A stretch of DNA of 64,000 bases, taken from NCBI GenBank assembly GCA_024529925.1, contig JAFEUB010001050.1, positions 397,001-461,000 on the forward strand, given 5' to 3'. Of the stretch, positions 11,066 to 49,530 are shown one piece after another (within the stretch, counting starts at the first letter, position 1; each line of letters starts with the position of its first letter). The DNA comes from Ophthalmolycus amberensis. Its lineage: Eukaryota > Chordata > Actinopteri > Perciformes > Zoarcidae. The notes below the pieces were generated by a model, which was not told where the DNA came from, made no database searches, and saw only the letters and a list, made by a program, of their open reading frames with translations. The position numbers and the translations under genes were made by a program.

Positions 11066-11826
11066 CCATGCATTCCATCAATCTTCCAAAGCTTTTGTGC
11101 TGAGTAGTCTTTAACGATAACATACTTTGGCGCTAGCACAGAATGTCATGACGTCTCATATCATAGTAATGATGAAATCCCTTGTCTTCTACCTCTAACT
11201 AAATCAGTATATTTGTTGCACAGTTGGTAGATGACGCGATTCTAAACACTGTATTTGTTGTAGGAGTCTCTGCACAATCAACTCATCACAGAATTCACTT
11301 CCTCCTCCGAACACTAGATGGTGGGCACGCCTAAGTGTGTGTGTGACCTATGGGCTACATGCGGCTGCTGATACGGAACCTGCTTTTATGATGCGAGTCT
11401 TCACCGGTCCGCTGGCAGTTTCTGGAGGTTCCGACTGAGCAACGATCCAAAGTTAGTGGCGAGAAAAGCAACAAAGAAATGCATTAAGGTTAGAATTCCA
11501 ATGTTAACCTAAAGAAAAAGTGTCAATTCCTGAACACAAATTATTAGCTCTGCAGTTGAATTATTGAAGTAATGATGTTTTGGACACAAAGGCCTTTTAG
11601 AAGTTTTTCTACACCAACCTGCTCTGATAGTCAGTGTGTACTGACTGCAGTCGGCTTCATTGTGAACATCTACAAAAAAATCTGAACAGGTTCCTTCCAA
11701 GATCACAAATGTCTTGTCATACAAGATGCTATGCTACGCTCTTGACATTTTAGCTTGCAGACCACAGAAGCTACTATATCCGAAATATGTCCTAAATATA
11801 GTGTACATTCGCATATTCATTTTATT

Positions 11827-12027
11827 TTAGGTGTCTAAAATTATAATACATTTTGATTTCCCCCGTCTGCAGCAGTACATTACCTTTCTTACCTGTCGGT
11901 ACTCCTGTCTGCTTCTCCAAACTGGAGGCGTGAAGATCTGGATCATCTGGATCTCCTCCATGTGTTGAAGATGAGCAGCTGTGTCTCTATCCCTTTGTCT
12001 CAGTGGAAAGAAGTTGTTCTCTCCCAT
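11827..12027 (-). other. Short conserved open frame, possible first exon (copy 2)
   Basis: This is the duplicate of the frame at 3,003-3,203, with the same translation and the same potential GTAAGA donor. I do not recognise it. The nearby second frame of copy 1 is cut short here by a base change, so the region as a whole does not behave like an expressed gene. Confidence 0.2.
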
Positions 12028-12884
12028 AATGGTGCATCTCTATCCAAAGGTTGTTTGGTTAGGGTTAGGGTTGTGATTGTGATGCATGCTGATGTCACAG
12101 CACCAGAACACGGAACATTCAACAGGGAACATTCTAAATAGAATCTCTGTGTCACCTCATGGAATCTCCTCAATCACTGACATCCTGATCCTCCTGTCAA
12201 TGTACACAACAACAATACAGGCTTATTAAATCATCACCATGAATGACTCTTTGAAACATTAATAACCAGAGTGCAGAACAACAACAGCAGTGTTCTGCAG
12301 AATACAAGGCTGATGCTTCACTCAACTCAAGAAATGTATTTGTCAATATAGTAATTAATTTCTGATTTGAGGAATTATTAATGATATGCTCATTGATATT
12401 GATTAAAAAAGTATAAGCACCTTTCATTGATGTCCATCCAAGAGCAGTGCTCGACTACCAAATGGCCACACAGCGCAGACTTAGTCGGCCCTGTTGTTGC
12501 CTTTTAAAATAAGTTCATCCGAAATGTTTATGTTTATAAAACACACTAGAATCAACCAGAAGAGACGACTGCAGCCTGCAATAAATATAGTTTTCATTAG
12601 CCAAAATATAAATATATATAAAGTAAATATATAAAGTTCAATTTCAAAGAAAAAGGCTCAATAATTACTTGTAGTTTTATCAAACAAACTGGAGAAAGGG
12701 GGTTTGTTCAGTGGAAAACAGGCTTAAGAGACGACACAAAATATCGCCCTTAAAATCTGAAAGTAGAAAGGTGCAGTCAGCTGAGAGCAGATCTTCTCCA
12801 GGTGTGTCTGCAACAACCGCTGCTGGGTTGTGTGATTGAATGAACACAACCAGCTTAATTTAAAGCCTTTATTTACGCTTTAAC

Positions 12885-13210
12885 TTAGCTTGGTTAGCTA
12901 GCTGTTTATTATAGTTTAACTTAGCTTAGTTAGCTGTTAATTATAGTTTAACTTAGCTTAGTTAGCTCAGAACTAAGCTAACTTAGCTTAGTCAGCTGTT
13001 AACTTTAGCTTAACAAACTATAAACTATACTTGAAAACAAATCGAGAAGCAGAAATAACATTCAACCAGTTCTGAATAAAGTGAACTAACCGGAGCTGAA
13101 ATGTCTTTAGTTTCATAAACACTAGTCAACAACAAGCTAATGTTAGCTGTTATTAGCTGTTAGCTGTTGTTAGCTGTTAGCTGTCGTTAGCTAATGTTAG
13201 CTGTTAGCTA
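12885..13210. repeat. TTAGCT-rich imperfect tandem repeat, copy 2
   Basis: Counterpart of the array at 4,050-4,415, with about 30 bp fewer repeat units in the second cluster (13,135-13,210). Motifs are TTAGCT and TGTTAGCTGT. Confidence 0.75.
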
Positions 13211-13993
13211 CATATGAACCAGGATGTATAAAGCTAACCTCTACTTACACTGTGTGAGTTGAAGAGTTGAATGTTTCATATGATCATTAAACAGATTAAC
13301 TGTTAACTGTTATTTCATAACTAAATATTTTCACTCATCAGGTGATTAGCGATTTTTTTTTACTTTAGGTCACAATAACTGCAAATGCTGCATTCAAGGG
13401 TCCTCGTAAATTCGGGTTGCGTAGTTCTGCATGTTAAAGGGGGAAAATATATTTCTATAAATATATTTCTAAAGTATTGAAGAACAAGTGTATTTCTCTG
13501 TAGGATAAGACATTCATTCAGCTTTTATTTTTAAAATAAATACTCATAACACACCTTATTTGTAACATATATATATATATATGTTAATATAAATAAATAT
13601 ATACATATATATATTTATTTATATTAATTCAAGTGTAAATAAACTATCAATATCTGACTTTAATAGCTTCCACTACTTTTGGAGAGGACCCCCTTTAGAG
13701 GAAACTAATTGGGCCATGTTTTATTTCCAATTAACTGTTTGAATTTATATTAATTAAAAACGTCTTATCTCACTGTAAAAACAAATTTACGCAAATATTA
13801 TTTTTCTCATGGTGGAAGCAATATGCAGAGACTCTTCTCACAGCATCACATTATTGCAGTCCGGTGCAGCTCTGGTGATGGATCATGAAAAAAAAGTCTC
13901 TTTTTGAATGAGAATAACACAATCTTGCTGTCATGGTGTACGTCTTGGAATCCCCTCACACAGCCCGGGCGGATTGAATGAATGGGATTAAAC

Positions 13994-14092
13994 ACAGAGG
14001 AAGATTACAGCTGCACTGTGAGTGGAGCGATGTGGGATGAAGCTGCTGAGGTGCTGGTTTCACTGCAGATCAATGCTGCAGCCCGGTGGTGA
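13994..14092 (+). pseudogene. Immunoglobulin-domain C-terminal relic
   Basis: In one frame 32 codons read TEEDYSCTVSGAMWDEAAEV and continue with a strand-like LVSLQIN segment before a TGA at 14,090-14,092. The EDYSCTVSG core matches the D-x-G-x-Y-x-C signature before the second cysteine of an Ig V/C domain, as in butyrophilin or B7-like receptors. An in-frame stop lies upstream (near 13,979) and no other Ig exon is visible. It lies in the 540-bp block missing from duplication copy 1. This could be a decayed exon of a fish immune receptor. A short chance match is the alternative. Confidence 0.35.
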
Positions 14093-14690
14093 CAAAGTGG
14101 AGAATTTCACCAACATAAACCGAAAGTCAATTTACAAGTGATCAAGGATGTGTAATCAGTTTAAATCAATATAAATAAAGAAGACAGACAGGTTTAGTAT
14201 CTTCAGACACATTCACATTTTACATGAATGAAACTGAATTTCTTAAGTCTGTCTTGAATCAATAGTCAGGTGCTGCAGGTCTTAATCACATTATCATCCC
14301 TCCTGTTCATATTCATGAAGAGATCCGTTCATAATCAATATCAGTGATCGGGGACAAGATCCTCAGTCCTCTTCTGTACGAACACGTCTTTAAAACTTTA
14401 TCCAAAGCCAGTTTCAGTCCTCAACAGTCTGGCTGTGCTCGCTTTTTTAGAATGAAATTCCCTCTTTGTGTGTTTTTTATTCAGCTGTGCTGCAGGTTTA
14501 ATGACGCAGAGAAAGAGTTTAGTCCTGACCTTTAACTTTGAACAACTTTATTTGTCTAATTTCCACCGCTGACGTGATTTTAGCCTCACTGTGACTTTTA
14601 CCTGAAGAAAAGGGCTTATTGTCATAATAATCCTAATACATGTTCTGTTCTTTTTAGGAGTAAGCATCAGTTTAAAATATGCATATATAT

Positions 14691-14760
14691 CAGTGGCGGC
14701 TGGTGGAAAATGTTCAAGGTAGGGCTGTGCCACATCCAATCAATTTCAGCAAACATCCGA
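14691..14760 (+). mobile_element. hAT-type terminal sequence, truncated
   Basis: CAGTGGCGGCTGGTGG at 14,691 is typical of the terminal inverted repeat of one group of vertebrate hAT transposons. No matching inverted end is present downstream within a few kilobases, and TA repeats follow directly. It is therefore probably an isolated or truncated end. Confidence 0.4.
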
Positions 14761-14835
14761 TCTATATATATATATGTGCTGTATATATATACAGTGTGTA
14801 TATATATATACACTGTATATATATACAGTATATTA
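14761..14835. repeat. Palindromic TA-rich tract
   Basis: TATATATA runs are interspersed with CTGTATATATATACAG and its relatives. The tract is largely self-complementary and could extrude as a cruciform. No gene is implied. Confidence 0.7.
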
Positions 14836-15339
14836 GGTAAAAATTAGGTGCTAAAATATTCTGTAGCAGGATCTGGGAGTGTTAATCTTGCACAGTGTTG
14901 TTTTTACACTAGAAACAGCACACGGGTCAGAGCTGCTCTCATCAGCTGTGAAGCTGTTTCCATCCACACGTTGTCTCACTCACAGGTCTGCTGTCGTGTT
15001 TCACAATGTGTGTAATGTGTGTGATATTTCTCCTTTTGTCAACTGACTGACATGTTTGGATTTGTACCACCTTAACCTCGATGTACATTAAGAGTTTTGC
15101 TGCATGCAAGTCAATGATTGAAAGATCAATTTGAAAAGTCGTGGCTCACGTCCATTAAACGCTTTTTCTGCTGACATGTCAAAATGTCGTGTTAAAAAGC
15201 ACTACACTGACAAGTGATGGACAAATAAAATCGCATTTCTTCAGAATGTGGATACAGGAAGTGTTCACTTTATTAAAACATATGGGTCAATGTTGCAAAT
15301 GTTACTCAATTGGACATTATTACCGTAATGTAACCAGTT

Positions 15340-15656
15340 GTTTTGTAACCAGGATGAAAACTCACCTCTTCAAGAAGGCCTACCCTTAGCCTTCCTCTTA
15401 GCACTTACTTAGCATCTATTGTATTCATACTAGCTTATTGCACTTATTCTATTCATATTAGTTTGTGGCACTTATTGCGTTTGTTTCTGCACTGTACGTT
15501 GGCTCTGGTTATGCTCTTAGATGCTTGTTTGAGGAAAGGACATGCACTTATTACTTCTGGTGTCTAGTTCTCTCGAAAACCGATGTTGAATACACTAATT
15601 GTAAGTCGCTTTGGATAAAAGCGTCTGCTAAATGACTGTAATGTAATGTAATGTAA
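15340..15656 (+). mobile_element. 3' end of an L2-clade LINE
   Basis: The tail TAAGTCGCTTTGGATAAAAG, then CGTCTGCTAAATGACTG and an ATGTA repeat, is the characteristic 3' end of an L2-like LINE family in teleosts. Upstream, a frame ends in TRMKTHLFKKAYP before a stop at 15,389, which resembles the C terminus of the reverse-transcriptase ORF of that clade. Only the last few hundred bases are present, consistent with 5' truncation during target-primed reverse transcription. A related tail lies in the opposite orientation at 49,311. Confidence 0.8.
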
Positions 15657-15796
15657 TAATGCACGGGGAAAGTCATGTCACAAGTAATGACACAATAATA
15701 GTTAAATAAGTGAACTTGGCCACAAAGGATGCTCCTCTGAATGATAGTGGAAAGGGCTAGATTGTAGAGACGCAGTATTAAGGGTGCAGGTCTGCT

Positions 15797-15850
15797 GGGG
15801 GGGGGTCCTCTGGGAGGTGGGTACTGGGGGGGGGGGGGGGGGGGGGGGGG
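15797..15850 (+). repeat. Poly-G tracts (9 and 25 bases)
   Basis: An uninterrupted run of 25 G residues occupies 15,826-15,850, preceded by a run of nine at 15,797-15,805 and shorter G runs between. The tract could fold into G-quadruplexes. On the opposite strand it creates a spurious proline-rich open frame. Sequence length here is likely to be unreliable. Confidence 0.9.
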
Positions 15851-16439
15851 TACTGGTGCTGGGCTGCTGTGGACCTGGTAGCTCTTCTCAGACAAACAGC
15901 TGAAACAGAAACAGATAGATTAGTACAACAAACATGCTCTTCATATCAATGCAGTCATTGATAACGTTATTACGTATAAAGTTAGAGAGACACACTGGAA
16001 CTGATCTTTTCTGACTTACTACTACATCAGCAGCATAGTTTTAGGAAAACGCAATCTTTCCTGCAATGAACTAAACGCCCCATTGTCGCACTATAGCAAT
16101 TCATCTACCACATCGACAGTTTTACTTTGAAATATTCACCGGAAAACGTAGCACGATATTGTGTCTGCGGATACCATATATCCATGGATTGTTGATGGCT
16201 GAGAAACAAAGCATTAACATGATCATTAGTGTACACTGCCCCCCAGTGGTCATAGTGTACAACTACAGCGTTGTTTGTCAAAAGTTGTATTCTATTACAT
16301 ATTTTATTAATGCGGTATTATATGTACTGTAACCCCTAAAAGGCAGGGACAATCCTTTCACTAATGTTAAATGAAGATTTAATTTTCTTGGAAGTTGTCG
16401 GCTCTTCTTCTGTCTCCTTAGTGGCCTTTCCCCTTTGCA

Positions 16440-16688
16440 AAGACGCTCTCCAAAAGTGATTTACTCATTTTCGCTAATTTGCGGGCTTAATTTTTGAGGT
16501 CACGTGACCGAGACAAGCGTCTTGACATGTCAAGAGCCACAGACGGATGAAATTGCGAGAGAATCCGGTCATCTTTCAAAATAAAACTTCTTTCAGACGT
16601 TGATAATCAATAAAACGGAAATAATATAACATGTATTCTTTCTGTGCGGCACGGTACCAGTCCGCGGCCCGGTGGTTGGGGTCCACTG
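16440..16688 (+). mobile_element. hAT-type element, right end (MITE or fragment)
   Basis: The end GCGGCCCGGTGGTTGGGG with CCACTG at 16,688 is the inverse of CAGTGG-ACCCCAACCACCGG, a known hAT terminal repeat. The preceding GAGGTCACGTGACCGAGAC and AATAAAACGGAAATAATATAAC segments fit the subterminal region of such elements. The 8 bp that follow are AACTAGAG. I could not find the same octamer next to a left terminus, so the left limit is a guess. It sits 238 bp upstream of the prkdc start codon. Confidence 0.5.
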
Positions 16689-16926
16689 AACTAGAGGATA
16701 CTTTATTTCACCAGAAGTTCACGGGACCTTCGCCATCGGAGCTTTTATTTTGAAACAGATGCATCCCATCCTGACTCTTCCTGATGTGCGTGACTGTTTG
16801 AAATGTAATGGCTCTTCCCTAGCACGTCTGCCAGCGTCCTCTTTCTGACTACTTACTTTTATACTTATGAGAGAAAGTAATGTGGTTGATGTGATGCTAA
16901 TGTTAGCTTAGATCCGCGCTGCAGTT
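16689..16926 (+). promoter_or_regulatory. prkdc: prkdc upstream and presumptive 5' UTR/promoter
   Basis: This is the only space between a hAT end and the prkdc initiator codon, so the core promoter and 5' UTR probably lie here or overlap the element. No TATA box at a convincing distance is visible. Several short GC-containing blocks (for example GCTTAGATCCGCGCTGCAG before the ATG) fit a TATA-less housekeeping promoter. The transcription start cannot be placed from sequence. In mammals the PRKDC promoter is shared head to head with MCM4; no such partner is seen in the 16.9 kb upstream. Confidence 0.4.
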
Positions 16927-45610
<28,684 letters not shown>

Positions 45611-46085
45611 TTCTTTGGTATGTGAAATATTTCTGAAATAGTCATTCACAATAATTGGGAAACAAATCGTATCAAAGGTGAGCAGCCGCGGGTCGGGAAA
45701 TGTGAAGAAAGGGAAGATACATTTGAGAAGATGTAGTTTTTAGTGGTCTTAAGAAGTTCCCTGTAATGTCAAATGTTTCCTCTTTTGTAGCTGTGACAGA
45801 TCATTTTCATATATCGTGTTGTGGCAGAGTTTGGAGGGCAGGATCAGCATGTTATCTCATACTTGACTTAAAATCAAGAAATCTTAAATCTGGATTACCA
45901 TCATTTATTAATGTCTTGTAACTTCAGTTCGAAATAAAAATGTTGAAGATGCTTGAGAGGCTGATTTACAAATAGAATGAACACTTTGGTCATCTATTTG
46001 CAACTGACAAATATTGCCACCTTGCACAAATTCATTGTTTTATATGGTGTGAATTGAAATATCAGTTGACTCATAGCCAAATAAA
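45611..46085 (+). terminator. prkdc: prkdc 3' UTR with candidate polyadenylation signals
   Basis: Two AATAAA hexamers follow the stop codon, at about 45,933-45,938 and 46,080-46,085. The first would give a 3' UTR of roughly 350 nt. Which one is used cannot be told from sequence. 46,086-46,650 shows no gene. Confidence 0.5.
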
Positions 46086-46659
46086 GGAAAGGGGGGAGTT
46101 GCATTTAAAGATAACTTTTTAGAGTCAGATCTCTTTAAAAATGAAATGATAATTGAAATATGTTATTTGTCCACTATGACACAGAGATGGCAAATCTTGC
46201 CTCAATACAGAGATCCTCCACCAGTCCCCTACCCTTTCCAGTCTGAAACACTGCCCCCTGTAGGCCCCTGTGCTTCTGAGCAGAGAACATCGGCTGTGGT
46301 CAGCTTGGATTCACGTCCACTGGATTCCATAGTGCCAAATGAATGCAGGAGTTTTGCATATTGAACCCCTGTTGTGAAAATACTGTAATGTATTACATTA
46401 TGTAGTTTTTGTGTACATGGCCGACTTAAACAAGCCACCTCATCAACCAATGATTATTTTCATTATCAATTTATTATATTTTGCTGAAGCGTAGATCACA
46501 GTCGGGCTTTGAGCCGTTTGAGATTGTTGTGCTTATCGTGGCACTACCTTGTAATATTACCCAATTTCATATGAAAAGTGCTGAGTTGTTACTTGACTTA
46601 AAAATCACAAACATCAGTTTTAAGCCACACCAGCAGCTCAAGGTATGGTATTGGCCCAT

Positions 46660-46860
46660 AGACTAAAATATCTCAACAACTAATGATTGGATTGCCATGA
46701 AAATGTGCACGTTCATGGTCCACAGAGGATAGATCTGAATGACTTCAGTGATAGTCTGACTTTTCCTTTAGCGGTTCTGATTTGGACGTCTCCGTTTGTA
46801 GCGCAATATCTCTATACTTGGTGGATGGATTGCTGTGAAATTTGGAACAGATATATATTT
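46660..46860. repeat. Dispersed teleost repeat, two degenerate units
   Basis: The phrases ATTGGATTGCCATGAAAATG, CATGGTCCACAGAGGATAGATC and CTGACTTTTCCTTTAGCG are followed by a second partial unit (GGATGGATTGCTGTGAAATTTGG at about 46,823). I recognise this wording as a very common dispersed repeat of fish genomes, but I cannot assign a class. Confidence 0.55.
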
Positions 46861-47013
46861 TAATTAGAAAATTAAGTGTTTGGACATCAGCCTCAACTGT
46901 TCATTGTGTTTAGTGCTATTTGCAAATGTTAGCATGAAAACATGCTAGACCAGTGATTCTCAACTGGTGGGTTGCGACCCAAAAGTGGGTCGTGGACCCG
47001 TTTTCAGTGGGTC

Positions 47014-47870
47014 TAATCACAGCTACTTTAAAGGACTGTGGTACATGACCTGTTACTAAAGACAGGTTGATGATATCTAATAAAGTTGTGCTAATTAATG
47101 GTAGCACTTCTTTAAGCAGCCTAGTCGGTATAGGCTCTAAGAGACAGGTGGAAGGTTTAGACGTAAAAATTGTTGAAGTCAGTTTGTCAAGGTCAATGGG
47201 AGTAAAGCCATCTAAACATATATCAGGGTTTACAGCTGTTTCTAAGGTTACTCTATTTGTGGAAAGATCGGTCGGGGGCAGGAGATTATTAATGTTCTCT
47301 CTAATAATTATAATTTTATCATTAAAGAAGTTCATGAAGTCATTGCTACTGAGGTCTATAGGGATACTCGGCACAACAGAGCTGTGACTCTCTGTCAGCC
47401 TGGCTACAGTGCTGAAGAGGAACCTGGGGTTGTTCTTATTTTTCTCTATTAACGATGAGTAATAGGCTGCTCTGGCATTACGGAGGGCCTTCTTATATGT
47501 CTTAAGACTGTCTCGCCAGAGTAACCGAGATTCTTCCAAGTTAGTGGAACGCCATGTTCTTTCAAGTTTTCGCGATGTTTGCTTTAATTTGCGGGTTTCA
47601 GGGTTATACCATGGAGCGGATCTCCTTTGTTTTACCAACTTCTTTTTTAAAGGAGCAATAGAGTCTAGTGTCCTTCTCAGTGAGCTTGTAGCACTGTCGA
47701 CAAGATGATCAATCTGGGTAGGACTAAAGTTAGCACAGGAGTCCTCCGTCACATCGAAGCATGGTGTTGAGTTAAATACAGACGGAATCACTTCTTTAAA
47801 TTGAGCTACGGCACCATCAGATAGACATCTAGTGTAGTAACTCTTGCTTAACGGTGTACACTCCGGTGTA
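47014..47870 (-). mobile_element. Internal fragment of an L2-clade LINE nested in the hAT element
   Basis: The minus strand is open from 47,791 through this interval. It encodes the linker between endonuclease and reverse transcriptase of an L2-like ORF2: RRSAPWYNPETRKLKQ, LRNARAAYYSSLI, NPRFLFSTVARLT, FFNDKI, and the start of the RT domain VTGHVPQSFKVAVI. At that point (47,013/47,014) the frame runs into reverse-complemented hAT end sequence. Both LINE ends are missing, including the 3' tail, so this is not a plain target-primed insertion. Deletion after insertion, or capture during hAT gap repair, would explain it. Confidence 0.8.
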
Positions 47871-47939
47871 CACTAATATACACATATTTCACAGTATAGA
47901 AGAACACCCACAAAGTTTGTTTTCATGTGCTAATTGAGC

Positions 47940-48059
47940 ATGGCCAAACGCAAGTACGGCACCGACTACATGAGAAAATATGGATTTTCTTACATTGTAG
48001 ACAAAAGAGGGCAAAAACCTCTGTTTTGTGCAGCGAGGTTCTGGCACAAGAAAGCATGA
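47940..48059 (+). pseudogene. hAT transposase N-terminal remnant
   Basis: The frame starts MAKRKYGTDYMRKYGFSYIV and ends at TGA 48,057-48,059 after 39 codons. It resembles the N terminus of hAT transposases of the ZBED5/SCAND3-like group, where a KRKY-x-x-x-Y-x-x-YGF motif is followed by a BED-type zinc-binding segment. After a frameshift the expected VLAQESMKP follows in another frame, then a stop. It is clearly a dead copy and fits the surrounding hAT ends. Confidence 0.7.
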
Positions 48060-48399
48060 AGCCGTTTTACTCATTTGCGTGAAACATTTGTGGGACGGGG
48101 ACTTACAGGAACAATTTCTCTGCACAAGAGAGCTCCCTATATACTACGACTGCAGAGGACATTTTCAGCTTGGGTTCAAACTGCACCATCTTTTCATTAA
48201 ATACATTTGGGAAGTTGAAAATTTGGGTCGCGGCTTGTCATTAAGGGGTGATGGTGGGTCCTGCAGCCAGGCCAGTTGAGAACCACTGTGCTAGACTATG
48301 GTAAGCATGATGTGTGCCCCCCTCTGTAAACTGTGATAACTTAATTGGGAAAGCTATTGTGCATGGAGATTCATAGAATGCCTGTCACATCCCACCTTG

Positions 48400-48957
48400 T
48401 TGCATGCAGATGCCCGGACCAACCAGTGTGAGTCACTATATCTTAGAAACAATAATGGGCCTTTTATCTGTGAGATAAGCATCTCTGGTGTGATTTGATC
48501 AAATCTGAGGCAGATTGGGACGCAATCTGTGTTAGTACTTTTAGGATAACTACGCACTAGCTCTGTGTATTTGATCCAGGCTTTCTCTATGTTGTTCACT
48601 GTCATTTGGTAGGCACCAGCTGCCCAGGCATCCCACTTCATTTCTGCACGAAAGTCGTCAATCTTTAAGTTCAGAGTTGACAGCTTCCAGTGCCTCTGTT
48701 TCTGGCGCTAGCAGTAGCAGGCCTTTGATCGCTCCAGCAAGGTATGGCACAACACCTGGTACGCGAACAATATTTTCAGCAACTGCCCCTGCAATCCCCC
48801 TACGATGTTTTTTACACCAGGAATAAATTTGATGTTCATGCGTTTCTTGCTTCAGTTGTCCCTCCTTAAGAGAAGTCCCCATCGAAGTGCCTGGCGGAGC
48901 GCTTAAGACAGCAAGGCAGGAGGACGTCAACAGCAGGAACAGCAGGCCTGGAGTCAT
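48400..48957 (-). pseudogene. Rapunzel-like secreted protein, frameshifted
   Basis: On the minus strand an ATG at 48,957 starts a likely signal peptide (MTPGLLFLLLTSSCLAVLSA). It is followed by a hydrophobic segment (VPYLAGAIKGLLLLAP) and the pattern PETEALEAVNSELK. There the frame breaks: TGA follows at about 48,658, while the family-like continuation IDDFRAEMKWDAWAAGAY is in the next frame and runs on through NNIEKAWIKYTELV. The LEAVN-x-E plus K-I-D-x-x-x-x-E-M-K-W pattern resembles fish rapunzel family proteins, known from a zebrafish fin and skeletal overgrowth mutant. Downstream of about 48,450 I no longer recognise the family. An exon upstream may exist. Assignment is from memory and moderate. 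Confidence 0.5.
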
Positions 48958-49310
48958 GACATGACTGACAACACAAAATATCACAATCCCTTTACTCACT
49001 TTACTCACTTTTATACTCACAGTAGAGCAGTTTACCAAAAACATCAAGATGAAGAAAGGCTGATTTGTTACCACAGTATGTGGTGGATACTTGTGTTGTG
49101 CAATCATGTGCTGGATGCTCCAACGTTGGTAGAGGTAAACCATAAATGGGATTATGTTCATTTGGTATCTTATTGCACCATAATCCTATATAGATGGAAA
49201 TGTACAGTAATGGAGGGTGGGAATCTGGGAACAAATGCACTGCTCACTGATAGTTTTGTTCATTCATTGTCTTTCTCCAATCCCCCCAAAAAAGTTGCCC
49301 ATAGTTAAAT

Positions 49311-49530
49311 TACATTACAGTCATTTAGCAGACACTTTTATCCAAAGCGACTTACAATAAGTGTATTCAACATCGGTATTCAAGATAACTACTAGTCACC
49401 AGACGTCATAAGTGCATCTCCTTTTTTAAACAAGCATCTCAGAGCAAAAGTACAGTGCAGAAACAAACTAATACAAATACAATAAGTGCAACAAACTAAT
49501 ATGAATACAATAAGTGCTAAGTGGAAGGCT
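49311..49530 (-). mobile_element. 3' tail of an L2-clade LINE, reverse orientation
   Basis: ATTACATTACAGTCATTTAG followed by CAGACACTTTTATCCAAAGC is the reverse complement of the LINE tail seen at 15,600. Upstream (higher coordinates) the same ACAATAAGTGCAACAAACTAATATG spacing sequence is present. It is a short 5'-truncated insertion. Confidence 0.8.

Larger units (their letters stand above)
8971..14440. repeat. Direct segmental duplication, copy 2
   Basis: This matches 1-5,121 throughout. The match ends at 14,440 after GGCTGTGCTCGC, where the sequence becomes TTTTTTAG. Compared with copy 1 it has fewer satellite units (offset shrinks from 8,970 at the left to 8,826 near 11,107), a shorter TA run and an additional 540-bp block at about 13,690-14,230. 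The left boundary may extend upstream of 8,971 but cannot be tested because copy 1 starts at the window edge. 11,066-12,880 corresponds to the gene-poor part of copy 1. Confidence 0.93.
46951..48288 (+). mobile_element. hAT DNA transposon with intact ends and TSD
   Basis: The left end is CAGTGATTCTCAACTGG (46,951) and the right end is the near-perfect inverse CCAGTTGAGAACCACTG (ending 48,288). The octamer TGCTAGAC flanks both sides, at 46,943-46,950 and 48,289-48,296: the 8-bp target-site duplication expected for hAT insertion. The 1,338-bp interior is not a simple MITE. It contains a minus-strand LINE fragment and a broken transposase start. The element cannot encode an active transposase and would need one in trans. 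Confidence 0.9.

Noticed and set aside
15551..15895. Proline-rich minus-strand open frame
   Set aside because: It is produced by the poly-G/poly-C tracts; no splice, start or homology support.
16240..16262. CCCCCCAGTGGTC as a left hAT terminus for the element ending at 16,688
   Set aside because: The adjoining sequence does not continue the inverted repeat and no AACTAGAG octamer precedes it.
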